From a virus: a DNA stretch of 28,075 nucleotides. The position numbers were made by a program, and so were the translations under genes. Location: positions 1 to 28,075 of the IMG/VR virus record IMGVR_UViG_3300020172_000358; one strand, given 5' to 3'. Below are positions 7,901 through 17,158 of the stretch, piece after piece. The notes beneath the pieces were generated by a model. The model ran no database searches and had not been told where the DNA came from. It was given only the letters and a program-made list of their open reading frames with translations. Positions within the stretch are counted from its first letter, which is position 1; each line of letters begins with the position of its first letter.

Positions 7901-10900
7901 GATATGCCACTAATGCATGCATTAAATGGGGGGCCTGGAAATACATCTGGAATGGGAAGATCATCTGGTGGCGGAATTTCAATGAATATTTTTGAAGGGT
8001 TAAAGGCATGGCTTGAAAGAAACACAGACCCACAGTATGAGTCATCTTTAAAAAACAGAGTTGTGCTGCATGATTCAGCAGTATTAAATCATTTAGGATT
8101 TTCTGAAGACGAATCAATAAACATGGCAAAAAGAGATTTTGAAGAAGCAATTTTAAAGTCTACTGACTCTAAAACTGGAAAAGTAAATAGAGCAAAATAT
8201 AAGCAAATAAGAATTATGCAGGCAAGAGCGATGCAAGATTATATTGACATGCAGGGCATGGGAAGAACGGACAGTCGTGGCAACAAAGTTAACTATAGAG
8301 ACCTGCTTCGTCAAGACAAGCCAGAAGAATTATTACCTGGAAAAAGACCTCAAATTGCAGCAATTAAACCGACAAAAGCATTACTAGATACATTGATGTC
8401 AAGAATGGACATAGACCAGGTTAATTTACAGAGAGTATTAAATGGGTTTAAGCTTAGAGCGGATGGAACTATTGATTATGCGTCAGAGCACATGGATCCA
8501 GACCAAGATATGTTTACAAAAGAAAATGGTGTTACTAAAAGTAATAGAACTACTGGTAATGGATACAATGCACAAGCTGGAAGCAAAACTATAAACAGCT
8601 TTACAAACTGGCTACGTGCTATGACCCAGGGTAAATTTGAAGATAGAGTTCCATTAAATCAATCTACCGCACAAATATCAGCAGATACATTAGCAAAAGA
8701 ATTAAAATACGGTAAAGCTTCACAGCTTATAAAAAGACTGCCAGTAATTCAAAGAGGTCACATGATGACCGCAATGATGCGTATGCTCTTGACCAGAGGA
8801 AGATCTCTTCCACTAACAACGAAAATTACAGCAAATTCAGGCGGAGAAATTCCAGGACAGTTTGCACAAAGATTATTTGGCGGAGGAAAAGCATTGTTCC
8901 TTGGTATGCCTAAAACAATTAAGCAGGTAGAACAACAAAGAGCGATGAAAGCAGCAATGGAAAAGGCAGACATTGCAGTTAAAGATTCTAGATTTGCAAA
9001 GCATCCAGTAACAGAGTATGGAGATTTACTAGAGCCAACATCTGGAAGAAGCTTCCCAGTTCCTGGTATCGGTGGCGTATATACAAGAAACGGCGAAAAG
9101 GTTTTTGTTAAACCAATGCTTGATGAAAAGTCAGCACTTGCTGAAATGAGAGCAACACAAATTGCTCGTGAAGCACATGGACTAAAGGCTCCAAAACAAA
9201 GTCTCAATGTAATGCGTGATCCAACTGATCCAAAGGGATTGAGAAAGCTACTAGTTCTTGAATCACCATTCGATAAAGCCCTTACTGTGCAAGACGGTAA
9301 ATTTACTACAGATGAGTATTTCAGACAGCTTCTTGCATCATCTCTTCGTGGAGATAAAGATCTAGGAAGAGGGAATCTATCTGGAAATGTTTTGTCTGAT
9401 GTTGGGACTGCTGGAGTATTTTCAACAGCATCTGGGCTAAGAGACTATGCTGGATTCATGCCTTCAGTTGGAGACCAAGCAATGGTTAATTTACTTGGAA
9501 TTAAGGGAAGCGGAGCAAAGAAGTTCTTTGCTGAGTCTACAATGGACATTCCAAAGGGTATGACGCCAGACGCTTACAATTCAAGAATGCTTGAAGAAAT
9601 TGAAGCAACTCTGCCAAGACTCAAAAAAACTATTGGTAGCTTTGATCTAAATCAGCAAGAAAAAGTTGTCTATGCAAAAATGATTAAAAGACTTGAAGAT
9701 GCAAGAGAGGTAAAGTGGAGAGAGCTTCATGGAGTGCACTCCGCAGTAGTACCTTCAAAAGAAAGCAACCTTACACCAGCAGCATTGGCTAAGATTGCAG
9801 CAGCAGAAGAATTAAAGAGAAGACAGTCTGGACATATTGTTAGCCTATCGGATGCTGGATTTAAATCGTCAGCAAATGGATTTGCAATTGGCGGAATGAT
9901 TGGCAATGTATTAAAAGGTAAAGCAATGCATAGAATAGGTGCAGGATTTGGACCAACAGGTGCGCCAAAGCCAAGTATGTATGAGTCAGCGCCATGGGGT
10001 GTAAATTCATTGTCTATTGAAATGGCTAATACTTTGTTTGCAAATACTGGACTAAGAAAGCATACTCAAAAACTATTCTACGACAAGTTTGCAGCAGCTC
10101 TTGCAAAAGAAAAGCCTTACGGTTATGTTAAGGATGCAAAGGGATCTCTAAAGAATGCCCTAGAGCCAGACGTCCTAGACGCAGTAGTAAGATCAGCCGC
10201 ATCCGATTTGATTGGAGATAGGTCTGTATTAAAACAACTATCGCCAATAGATAAAGATATTTTAAGACAAAAGTATTTAAACTGGGAATCTAAAAAGGAT
10301 ACCCCACTTACAGAATCTTTAAAGAAGATTATATTTGGTCTAGAAGGAAGAGAAAAAGGCGGCCCAGTTAATGGAGGGCAGGCATATGTTGTTGGAGAAA
10401 AAGGACCTGAACTTTTTGTTCCTAGAGTTTCTGGCGGAATAGTTCCAAATAATAAATACGGAATTGGTGGACAGATTGCTGGTGGTATGGCAGTCGCAGC
10501 AGGAGCACAATTTATTGCTAGTAAGGTTGCAAACCCAATCATAGCTATGATAATCCAGCAAGTTGGTTTTATGTTGCCTATGATGATGCAGTCTGCTGCT
10601 ATGATGGGTGGCGGTGGCAAGGGCAAGTTGATGTCAAAAATACCTGCATCAATGAAGAGTCCAGTAGGAGTGTTCTCTGAAAAAACTGGTGGTTTAACTA
10701 AGTGGGGCGCAGGACTAGATAAATTAAATACTAGCGGGAAAATGCTTCCAGGGATTATTGGAAAAATTGGAATGGCTATGACAAGATTTAACCTAATAGC
10801 ATTCGCAACAGTCTCAGCAATAGGACTTACATTTAAAGCTTGGCAGGCTCAAAAAGAAAGCATGAGACTAAATGCACTAGGCTATGGAATGACAGCAGAG

Positions 10901-13321
10901 GCAGCAAAGAAGGCTGGGCTTAGATTTACCGACTTTAATAAGAAATTAAAAGAAACAGTAGCAGACGCACAGGCTGTTAAAGAAAGAAATCAAATGATGT
11001 ATGAGAGCATGACTACATCTGGGACACCATTAAAATTAACAATAGAGCAATACAAGAAGTTAAAGAAAGAAGTTAACTCTGTATATAAGGATCAAATAGC
11101 TCTTATTAATAAAACTGATTATGACGATCAAGCAGATCTTGCTATAAGATTAAAAGAGCAGCTAATGTCTATGGGGATGTCTGCAGAAGATGCAACAGCA
11201 AAAATTTATGCAATGTATAAAGCCTCTAATCAATCAAATAACACATCAGCTTTTACAACTTCATCTAAAGCCTTTATGAATATTAAAACTTCTGTTGATG
11301 CAGCCCGTGAAGCACTTAACACGTACAGCGATGCAGTTAGAAAAGATTTAGACCCAACTGAACAAGCAAATGCTCTTAACACTGCAGCAATGGGAATTGA
11401 CACTGCAATTGCAGATAAAGAATCTGAAGCAATGAAAGCACGTAAAAAAGATAAGAATAAGCCTTCATTTATTAGTACAGCCGAATCTGATTCAATTAAA
11501 TGGGATGCAGAAAAACAGGCGCTAGATGAGATATCAAGTAAGCTAGAAGGACAGAAAAGACTTAGCAAAGAAACACTTGATGAAATGGAAAAACAAAATC
11601 CTGCATTAAGAAAGATTGCCTCTGAGCAAGATACTGCGCTAACTCTTTGGAAAAAAACAAGAATTGAAGCAAGAGGATTTGTTGGAGATTTATCTGGTCT
11701 ATCTGCTGCACAAACAAATGCTCTGTATGCTTTGCAGAGCGCAGTAGCAAAAGGCGTTGAAACAACAAATAGAGGCGGAATACTAAAGACGCAATATGCT
11801 GCATTAGATAAACTTAAGGGATTGCAAGAAAAATATCAAAAAGCATTAAAAGGACAATCAGTAGCACAACAAATATCTGATAGAGATAGACTTGCTGCAA
11901 TTAACAAGCAAATTGATGCTAATAATAAATTAGCAGAGGCAAGAAAGAAAGCACTACAGGATAAAAAGAATGAACAAGATTCTGGAAGAGCAATTGAGGC
12001 TAAAAAACTTGAGCTTCAAAATGCAGAGGCTACTGGAAACACAGCTGGGGCACAGCAAGCAAGACTTGATCTTGAAGGCTTGGTTGCCACACAGCAGTAT
12101 GACGCACAGATTAAAGCCATTGATGAAGCAACAGAAAAAGCAAATGCTCCTCTTAAAAAAGCGGCAGAGGCTATGGCAAAGAAGCAGCAAGATCTTGGCG
12201 ATGCAGCCGCATACGCAGGAGAAAAGCTTGGCGATGTAACTAAAGAAATTGAAACTAATGAAGGTAAAATTGAAGCCTTAAATAAAGCCATGACTACATA
12301 TAGACTGGCCATTGAGATTCATAAGGATGACCTTAAGAAGTGGAAGACAACAGATGAAGCTAAGGGAATGCTTGCAGCAATTACTCAAGCAGCGACAGAT
12401 GCAAAAGTAGACATGTCTGGGCTTCCAAAAGATAAAGATGGAAATATTGGAATTGCAGCTGGGCAGGCCCTCTTCGATTCAGTATCATCTGGCCTTGAGG
12501 CATCTCTAAAAGAGCAAGGTATTGTTGTAAATGGTGATGTAATTATTAATGGCAAGAAAATAGATCTTGGTAACGCTGGCTCAAAGACAGCAACGCTGGC
12601 AGATCCTGGAAAAATTGCTGGAAAGAAAACTGGAACTGGGGACTCAACTAAATACTTTACTCAATCTGGAAAAGAAGTAAGTAAAAAAGAATACGACTCC
12701 ATGCCAGTAGGCGCACCTTCACAAGGCCAGTCCTATATAATTCCAGATAGCAAGTTAAGCGGTAAAGAATTTGCTAACAGAGATGCAGCAACAAGAGCAT
12801 TTTATAAGGCTCATAAAACTTCTTGGAAACAAGGTGATATGACATACTATTCCAACGGAATGGTAATGCAAGACGGAAAAGTAATTGGTTCATGGCTTGC
12901 AGCAATGGGAGATCAAAGCGGAAGAGTTAAGTCTTATAAAGATGGCGGTTTACTTTCTGGACCAGGAACTGGTACATCTGATTCTATTTATATGCCAATG
13001 ATGCCAAGCGGTAAATATGCTTCTGGCGCATATGTTTCAAATGGAGAATTTGTTGTAAATGCTCAAGCAGTCAGACAGCCAGGGATACTTCCACTTCTTG
13101 AAAGAATTAATAATATGCAGTATTCTGTACCGCAATCTAATTTCCAGGCAGCAGCATTTAATGTTGGATCAGGAAGCACAATTAATCTAACACAAAACAT
13201 TTATCCATCTGACGGAATGAACACAGATACATTTGTAAGACAGGTTGTCTCTATGACAAAACAAGCTATTGGACAAGATGCAAAGCTTAATGCTAAAATG
13301 ATAGGAACAAAGAGGACATAA
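4976..13321 (+). CDS. tail tape measure protein, 2781 residues
   Basis: The longest gene of the window sits directly after the tail chaperones. The N-terminal part is coiled coil. Residues about 165-460 resemble the TP901-type tape measure core (KVYGGLAATSSADLAQVRKD, LADLTEAIPKAGPVIKSLGG, then an FGK-containing helix). Hydrophobic segments lie near 542-571, 1835-1880 and 1925-1955. Short GG(x)VPG-type motifs recur near 905, 954, 1289, 1639, 1795 and 2657. Residues about 1360-1560 look like an embedded kinase-like domain. Residues about 2230-2480 form a long charged coiled coil. No peptidoglycan hydrolase motif is seen. At about 0.15 nm per residue the tail would approach 400 nm, less if the globular parts do not count. 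The TAA stop overlaps the next ATG by one base. Confidence 0.93.
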   Translation: MADNLITTNITAHADFTSLRTQLAAVTAQLVKLQETTAGTNAKLANQIAVMNKSFAETMRSTGQFSSHFVSLSSDVDKFGKNLDRGRLKLNDYYNAWNGHTKKTSNLIRDLAKQQVMLQQAIVQPVGKNAQGLMQYNVMVAKGLDEVKNKMALARQEAAIMNKVMLDGSNQLINWGKNTQWAGRQLTVGLTVPLAAFGMAAQKAFREADAELVRLTKVYGGLAATSSADLAQVRKDITATAKEIASSYGVAYKETIALAADLAATGQQGNDLIQATQQTTRLAVLGEVDRQDAMKATLAIQNAFKQNTEELTQSIDFLNAVENQTSTSLADLTEAIPKAGPVIKSLGGDVKDLALYLTAMKEGGVNAAEGANAIKSAMASLINPTKVATEQFAGFGIDLKGIVNSNAGDLTGTIMALQAALDKLNPLDKSRAIEQLFGKFQFARMSALFENLGKQGSQTLQVMDLMKASAVDLAQISERELKMMTESASGQFKRAWASVQADLAQTGEQFLRISTQVLKVVDSIIKFFQHLPGPVKTFLNALGGLTAIAGPLIMMAGVMGNFIGYVVKGIFHLRQLAKGGQGFKLLTPEIMAADAAAKGLATSFYSDTEATIVLSNAVNTLTQSFNNLELKANAAKVAVQPAISTVAGGVIAAGGAGQRMVDKNNPLVGDPYSRDMSHLIPSQSQQMGTIFGTVPGAGPVNVRIGKNPQAYMNQDMPKIPGVTSINGISTGIVAQEAAKWHAMTAAIAMQSEAEIKILKAEVTATGTVTSSLADSYQALLPQFSEITQLAAAETEAIVAQLQASKITVDQARAKVMQMNATVEAMLAETAAATAAGMGRVANLTTVPLTSQPVVDPLTGKSNMKEMFHKGTTKDIVDKIARSLGGVRTSGAGYNIQTTKPKFAKGGIVPGTGDTDTYHTTAEEGSFVINKAGTEANMPIIENILGGKPVYRNNGGQVPVVLTPGEAVIPADIAQKDMPLMHALNGGPGNTSGMGRSSGGGISMNIFEGLKAWLERNTDPQYESSLKNRVVLHDSAVLNHLGFSEDESINMAKRDFEEAILKSTDSKTGKVNRAKYKQIRIMQARAMQDYIDMQGMGRTDSRGNKVNYRDLLRQDKPEELLPGKRPQIAAIKPTKALLDTLMSRMDIDQVNLQRVLNGFKLRADGTIDYASEHMDPDQDMFTKENGVTKSNRTTGNGYNAQAGSKTINSFTNWLRAMTQGKFEDRVPLNQSTAQISADTLAKELKYGKASQLIKRLPVIQRGHMMTAMMRMLLTRGRSLPLTTKITANSGGEIPGQFAQRLFGGGKALFLGMPKTIKQVEQQRAMKAAMEKADIAVKDSRFAKHPVTEYGDLLEPTSGRSFPVPGIGGVYTRNGEKVFVKPMLDEKSALAEMRATQIAREAHGLKAPKQSLNVMRDPTDPKGLRKLLVLESPFDKALTVQDGKFTTDEYFRQLLASSLRGDKDLGRGNLSGNVLSDVGTAGVFSTASGLRDYAGFMPSVGDQAMVNLLGIKGSGAKKFFAESTMDIPKGMTPDAYNSRMLEEIEATLPRLKKTIGSFDLNQQEKVVYAKMIKRLEDAREVKWRELHGVHSAVVPSKESNLTPAALAKIAAAEELKRRQSGHIVSLSDAGFKSSANGFAIGGMIGNVLKGKAMHRIGAGFGPTGAPKPSMYESAPWGVNSLSIEMANTLFANTGLRKHTQKLFYDKFAAALAKEKPYGYVKDAKGSLKNALEPDVLDAVVRSAASDLIGDRSVLKQLSPIDKDILRQKYLNWESKKDTPLTESLKKIIFGLEGREKGGPVNGGQAYVVGEKGPELFVPRVSGGIVPNNKYGIGGQIAGGMAVAAGAQFIASKVANPIIAMIIQQVGFMLPMMMQSAAMMGGGGKGKLMSKIPASMKSPVGVFSEKTGGLTKWGAGLDKLNTSGKMLPGIIGKIGMAMTRFNLIAFATVSAIGLTFKAWQAQKESMRLNALGYGMTAEAAKKAGLRFTDFNKKLKETVADAQAVKERNQMMYESMTTSGTPLKLTIEQYKKLKKEVNSVYKDQIALINKTDYDDQADLAIRLKEQLMSMGMSAEDATAKIYAMYKASNQSNNTSAFTTSSKAFMNIKTSVDAAREALNTYSDAVRKDLDPTEQANALNTAAMGIDTAIADKESEAMKARKKDKNKPSFISTAESDSIKWDAEKQALDEISSKLEGQKRLSKETLDEMEKQNPALRKIASEQDTALTLWKKTRIEARGFVGDLSGLSAAQTNALYALQSAVAKGVETTNRGGILKTQYAALDKLKGLQEKYQKALKGQSVAQQISDRDRLAAINKQIDANNKLAEARKKALQDKKNEQDSGRAIEAKKLELQNAEATGNTAGAQQARLDLEGLVATQQYDAQIKAIDEATEKANAPLKKAAEAMAKKQQDLGDAAAYAGEKLGDVTKEIETNEGKIEALNKAMTTYRLAIEIHKDDLKKWKTTDEAKGMLAAITQAATDAKVDMSGLPKDKDGNIGIAAGQALFDSVSSGLEASLKEQGIVVNGDVIINGKKIDLGNAGSKTATLADPGKIAGKKTGTGDSTKYFTQSGKEVSKKEYDSMPVGAPSQGQSYIIPDSKLSGKEFANRDAATRAFYKAHKTSWKQGDMTYYSNGMVMQDGKVIGSWLAAMGDQSGRVKSYKDGGLLSGPGTGTSDSIYMPMMPSGKYASGAYVSNGEFVVNAQAVRQPGILPLLERINNMQYSVPQSNFQAAAFNVGSGSTINLTQNIYPSDGMNTDTFVRQVVSMTKQAIGQDAKLNAKMIGTKRT

Positions 13322-13782
13322 TGGCGCTAACTTTACCTGTAGGATCACTACTGTTTATTGACACTGGAACAGATGCAGCTACCCCTACCTGGACTAAGCT
13401 GTCAGAGCATAATAGGCAGACAGTAACTTTAGATACAAATAGAATTGAAAGAGCAGAGCGCATGGCTAATGGAACCATGCGTAAAATATTTATTGCAGAT
13501 AAATATTCTATTCAGTGCTCATGGAATACATTGCCTTCAACAAGCACAATGACTGTCGATGGCGGCTACGGCGCAGAACAAATTAGAGCATTCTATAAAG
13601 CAAAAGGAATAGGCTCATTTAAATTAAAAATATCTTACAACGGAGTCTCAGCAAGAGATGAAATAATAACAGTCATGTTTACCAATTGCAGCTTTAGCAT
13701 AAATAAAAGAAATGTCAAAATGGTAAGCGGAGTAGATCCACAAGAATTTTGGGATGTTAGTCTAACACTGGAACAAGTATAA
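13321..13782 (+). CDS. minor/distal tail protein, tube-like
   Basis: This 153-residue beta-rich protein starts in a TAATG overlap with the tape measure gene. It begins LPVGSLLFIDTGTDAATPTW and has a central FIADKYSIQCSWNTLPS and a GYGAEQIRAFYKAKG helix. Its closing strands (IITVMFTNCSFSINKR, then EFWDVSLTLEQV) resemble a tube-domain sandwich. The slot after the tape measure normally encodes the distal tail protein that closes the tube, but those are usually longer; a short tube-like ring protein is the more cautious reading. It overlaps the next gene by one base (TAATG at 13780-13784). Confidence 0.55.
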   Translation: MALTLPVGSLLFIDTGTDAATPTWTKLSEHNRQTVTLDTNRIERAERMANGTMRKIFIADKYSIQCSWNTLPSTSTMTVDGGYGAEQIRAFYKAKGIGSFKLKISYNGVSARDEIITVMFTNCSFSINKRNVKMVSGVDPQEFWDVSLTLEQV

Positions 13783-16700
13783 TGTTAAGCTCATCAACAG
13801 ACATTTTAAATCAAATTAAAAAGTCTTCAACTCTATCAATGTCGCCAGGGCTATGGGCTGAATATAACATGAACGACCTTATCGCTGGAGTTGCTGTTGA
13901 AAATCTAGGCGGGGAAACAGTAACACTAAAAGACTCTGCTGGCGTAGAGTACAAACCATTTTTAAAGCTATTCCCGCTTGCAAGTATTATAAGCCCTAAG
14001 AGACCATCTTCTGCTGGAATTAAATACTTTATATCTAATAATACAAGTAATTCTGGTATAACCTATAACGCTTTGTTGCCGTACAACACACTAATTAAAG
14101 AGCCATACAGAATGTATTACGCTGGATCAAAGAATAAGTATCAGTATTGGGTAACGCCAAAATCAAGCGGTACATCTCTATCAAATTGTAAATTAACAGT
14201 TTCCTATCCATCTGGTAAGAATACAGTTACAAATAAGATATCTATTAAGTTTGAAACATCATACGGACTAAGAAGCCTAGTGTCAGACAATGGAACTTCG
14301 AAAGTCTGGTCTGACATGACATATGTAAAGCCAGTAACATGGACAGTAAAAATTACAAAAGGCGGAACAACAACAACTGTTTTAACAAATGGTAGCGTTG
14401 ACTCAACTGGTGTGGTTAACTTATACTATCAGGGTGGAACAACCTGGTCCACAACAGAATGGACAACATCTCCTACGGAGCCAGTAGATATAGACTCTAT
14501 TATAGTTGAGATCAATTCAATAAATGTATCAGACACTTACTTGGGTGTAATTGAGATATCCGCCAGATATGTAAAGGATATGTCAGACAAGATAATGTCA
14601 TTTAGCACACAAAAAAAGGCATCTGATTCTTCTAATGGTCTAACCCCAGTAGGAAATGTTACTGCAAATTCTTTAAATGCTAGGTTATTTTTTGAAGACA
14701 GGTCTGGAATCTCTTACGACAAAACATTTGTTTTTGATAAAACCAAGTCATATTTTTATAACAATGTTCTTTTTAAGCCATATTACAATATAACTAAATC
14801 AGATAACACTATTGAAAAGATAAAGCAAGGATACTTCTATGCAGATTCTTGGACAGTAGATGAATTTGGTCAAGTTGATTTGCAAGCACTAGACCAGGCC
14901 CTACTATTGCAAAAAATAGTAGCGCCAGATATTTTGATAAAAGATGCACCATCACCTGCTATTATTAAAAGACTGCTAGATGGGATAGGATTTACAAATT
15001 ATAACTTTAACCTATCACCAGAGGGCAATGATAAATCTGCAATAACTCCGTACTACTGGTATACAGACGATACAAAAACTGTTTGGGAGTGCATACAGGA
15101 CTTATGTAAAGACACACAAATGGTAGCCACATTCGATGAGAATAATATACTTCAGTTCTATACAAGAGAATGGATTTATAATAAAAATAAAACTAAATCT
15201 TTTACTTTTAGATACAACCCGCTTGTTTCTAGCGGAGTTACTCAAGAAGAAGCAAATATTATATCAATGTCTAAAGAAGATTTGCCGTCAGTGCAGGGAG
15301 TTAAAATTCTTTATAGGCCACAAATGAGTTCTTCTTATAATGCTGGCGCTGATCTCCTATGGCAGTCACCAGTGTATTCTCTTGGAGCTGGCGCATTGGT
15401 AAAGAATTTAGCAGCATCTTCTTTGGCTGGATCTTCTCTATGGATAAATTTAATAACAACAATGGACGGACTTGATCTAAGAGCTTTAAATAAAACTGGG
15501 TTCCTAGTTTTAAATGATGAAGTTATAGAGTATGATGCAATCAGATATTCATATACAAGCCTTGCTGGCTCCCCTGAAAGCCAATGGATAGAGTCAGACA
15601 TAGACCTTCAAAAGTATCAGGCGCTAGGTCAAGTAAATAGTTTTAAGCCAACTGGAGAATATAGAATTAAAACTAGAGGAGCATTTGGCACCCCCGTATC
15701 TTCACACAGTGTAGACATAGCGGACTACAAAGATGATTTTGAGGTAAGGCTGTTAACAGAGTCCACACAGTCTACTGGCACTCCTTCTATAGATAATTCT
15801 AAAATATCTATAGAGGCTTCTGATAGTTTTGGTAAAAGTGTTCCGAGATCCATGCTCACAGTATCACAGCCAGGCACTGTGTCATTAAATAAAAACTACA
15901 CAGTTGCAACTATAGATGCAAAATTTATAGATTCAACTACAAAAAACTTTTCTGTTGGAACGAGCTTTTACTTCCCATTAATGAAAGACTCTGCTGGAAG
16001 ATTAACTGGGGCAGATCAGGTAATAGGTGGACTTGCCATATGCCTATCGGACAATGGGGCTACTGGTTACTATATTGAAATTAAGACAGAGCAGACAACC
16101 GCTACGGGTAAATTGACTGACAAGAATATAAGATTGTGGAGATTTAAAAAAGGATCCAAGCCTTATCAAGTTGCAATAACAGACTCTCAAAAAGGAGATA
16201 CAACAACTGTAACTGGTGTTTCTGGTGGTCAGTTGTATAACCTAGATGTTAAAGTTAATTACGATACAACAAGAAGAACATTTAAAATTAAATTTGATAA
16301 CACTACAATTATAGCCACAGACAACGGGGCTAGCTATGTATTGCCTATAACAGAAAAAGTAGGACTATTCTCACAAAAGGGTTCAATTAGCTACGACTAC
16401 TTGTATAGCAACGCAATTTCAGAATCTCAATTTGCTTCTACTACACCTTATAATCCTTATAGCGGAATGCTTGGTTCACAGTCATATCTATCTCAATCTT
16501 TTGGAGACTTTGTTTTAACAAAAGGATCAAAGGTTTCATCCCCAACCTTCTTTAAAGAGTTTGGCCCAGTAGCCAGAGAGCTAAAATATATAAGCGCTAA
16601 GTATGCACAAAGACCAGGCCAGCCAAGATTTGCACAAATAACTTTAAATCCATTTGTTACACTTATTGGATCATCAGTCAATTCTTTTGGTATAGAGGCA

Positions 16701-17141
16701 TATGTTTTAAATAATGCTGGGACCTTTGTTCCACTTGCTGACGGGCAGACAAGAAGCTTCCAGGTAGTAGGAGATCAAATCGTTGCAACGGATCCGTTTG
16801 AGTATATAGACCCAGAAATAGCAAAGTTAAAAGACATTGAAATTATTGGATTTGATTCAACCTGGATACAGAAAGAGCGGGAAGCAAAAGAGCTATCTAC
16901 ATGGATGAAAGACCAATGGTCCAGACAGCAAACATCAATAGATATACAATGCTTTCCAAACCCTCTAATTCAAGTAGGAGATATGGTTGAGATATCATAT
17001 CCCCTAAACTCAGTATATGCTTCAGACGATACAATTCCATCTGGTAAATCTGCAAGCAAATACGTTGTATTAGACATAGGTCATTCCTGGGACAACGGAC
17101 TATCCACCTCAGTAAAATGCAGGTCGATTTATACTGGATAA
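13782..17141 (+). CDS. tail hub / tail-associated protein with lectin-like domain
   Basis: This 1119-residue protein has beta-rich N-terminal domains (start MLSSSTDILNQIKKSSTLSM). A hub-like centre contains GYFYADSWTVDEFGQVDLQA, IIKRLLDGIGFTNYNF and TVWECIQDLCKDTQMVATFD. Residues about 668-880 resemble a ConA/LamG-type jelly roll (VATIDAKFIDSTTKNFSVGT, GLAICLSDNGATGYYIEIKT). A C-terminal baseplate-like segment from about 1036 contains STWMKDQWSRQQTSIDIQC and NPLIQVGDMVEI. This layout fits the hub at the tail tip, with the jelly roll as a likely carbohydrate- or surface-binding insert. No protease or lysozyme motif is visible. Its end carries the promoter of the next gene. Confidence 0.65.
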   Translation: MLSSSTDILNQIKKSSTLSMSPGLWAEYNMNDLIAGVAVENLGGETVTLKDSAGVEYKPFLKLFPLASIISPKRPSSAGIKYFISNNTSNSGITYNALLPYNTLIKEPYRMYYAGSKNKYQYWVTPKSSGTSLSNCKLTVSYPSGKNTVTNKISIKFETSYGLRSLVSDNGTSKVWSDMTYVKPVTWTVKITKGGTTTTVLTNGSVDSTGVVNLYYQGGTTWSTTEWTTSPTEPVDIDSIIVEINSINVSDTYLGVIEISARYVKDMSDKIMSFSTQKKASDSSNGLTPVGNVTANSLNARLFFEDRSGISYDKTFVFDKTKSYFYNNVLFKPYYNITKSDNTIEKIKQGYFYADSWTVDEFGQVDLQALDQALLLQKIVAPDILIKDAPSPAIIKRLLDGIGFTNYNFNLSPEGNDKSAITPYYWYTDDTKTVWECIQDLCKDTQMVATFDENNILQFYTREWIYNKNKTKSFTFRYNPLVSSGVTQEEANIISMSKEDLPSVQGVKILYRPQMSSSYNAGADLLWQSPVYSLGAGALVKNLAASSLAGSSLWINLITTMDGLDLRALNKTGFLVLNDEVIEYDAIRYSYTSLAGSPESQWIESDIDLQKYQALGQVNSFKPTGEYRIKTRGAFGTPVSSHSVDIADYKDDFEVRLLTESTQSTGTPSIDNSKISIEASDSFGKSVPRSMLTVSQPGTVSLNKNYTVATIDAKFIDSTTKNFSVGTSFYFPLMKDSAGRLTGADQVIGGLAICLSDNGATGYYIEIKTEQTTATGKLTDKNIRLWRFKKGSKPYQVAITDSQKGDTTTVTGVSGGQLYNLDVKVNYDTTRRTFKIKFDNTTIIATDNGASYVLPITEKVGLFSQKGSISYDYLYSNAISESQFASTTPYNPYSGMLGSQSYLSQSFGDFVLTKGSKVSSPTFFKEFGPVARELKYISAKYAQRPGQPRFAQITLNPFVTLIGSSVNSFGIEAYVLNNAGTFVPLADGQTRSFQVVGDQIVATDPFEYIDPEIAKLKDIEIIGFDSTWIQKEREAKELSTWMKDQWSRQQTSIDIQCFPNPLIQVGDMVEISYPLNSVYASDDTIPSGKSASKYVVLDIGHSWDNGLSTSVKCRSIYTG

Positions 17142-17152
17142 AATGGTAGAAT
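17124..17152 (+). promoter_or_regulatory. leaderless extended -10 promoter
   Basis: TAGAAT (17147-17152) is preceded by TGG in the extended -10 position and is exactly 6 nt from the ATG at 17159, so the predicted transcription start is the A of the start codon. The -35 at 17 nt spacing, TCGATT (17124-17129), is weak (3 of 6), as is usual with an extended -10. No ribosome site fits between the -10 and the start. Confidence 0.55.
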
Positions 17153-17158
17153 GATAAA

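Noticed and set aside
8758-9207. 149-codon open frame on the - strand
   Set aside because: Shadow of the tape measure gene; composition is not protein-like and nothing else on this strand supports expression.
10123-10626. 167-codon open frame on the - strand
   Set aside because: It is antisense to the tape measure gene, rich in Pro, Ile and Cys as expected for a shadow frame, with no ribosome site or promoter.
11970-12239. 89-codon + strand frame inside the tape measure gene
   Set aside because: Alternative frame of a lysine- and glutamine-rich coiled coil; such regions leave long open shadow frames.
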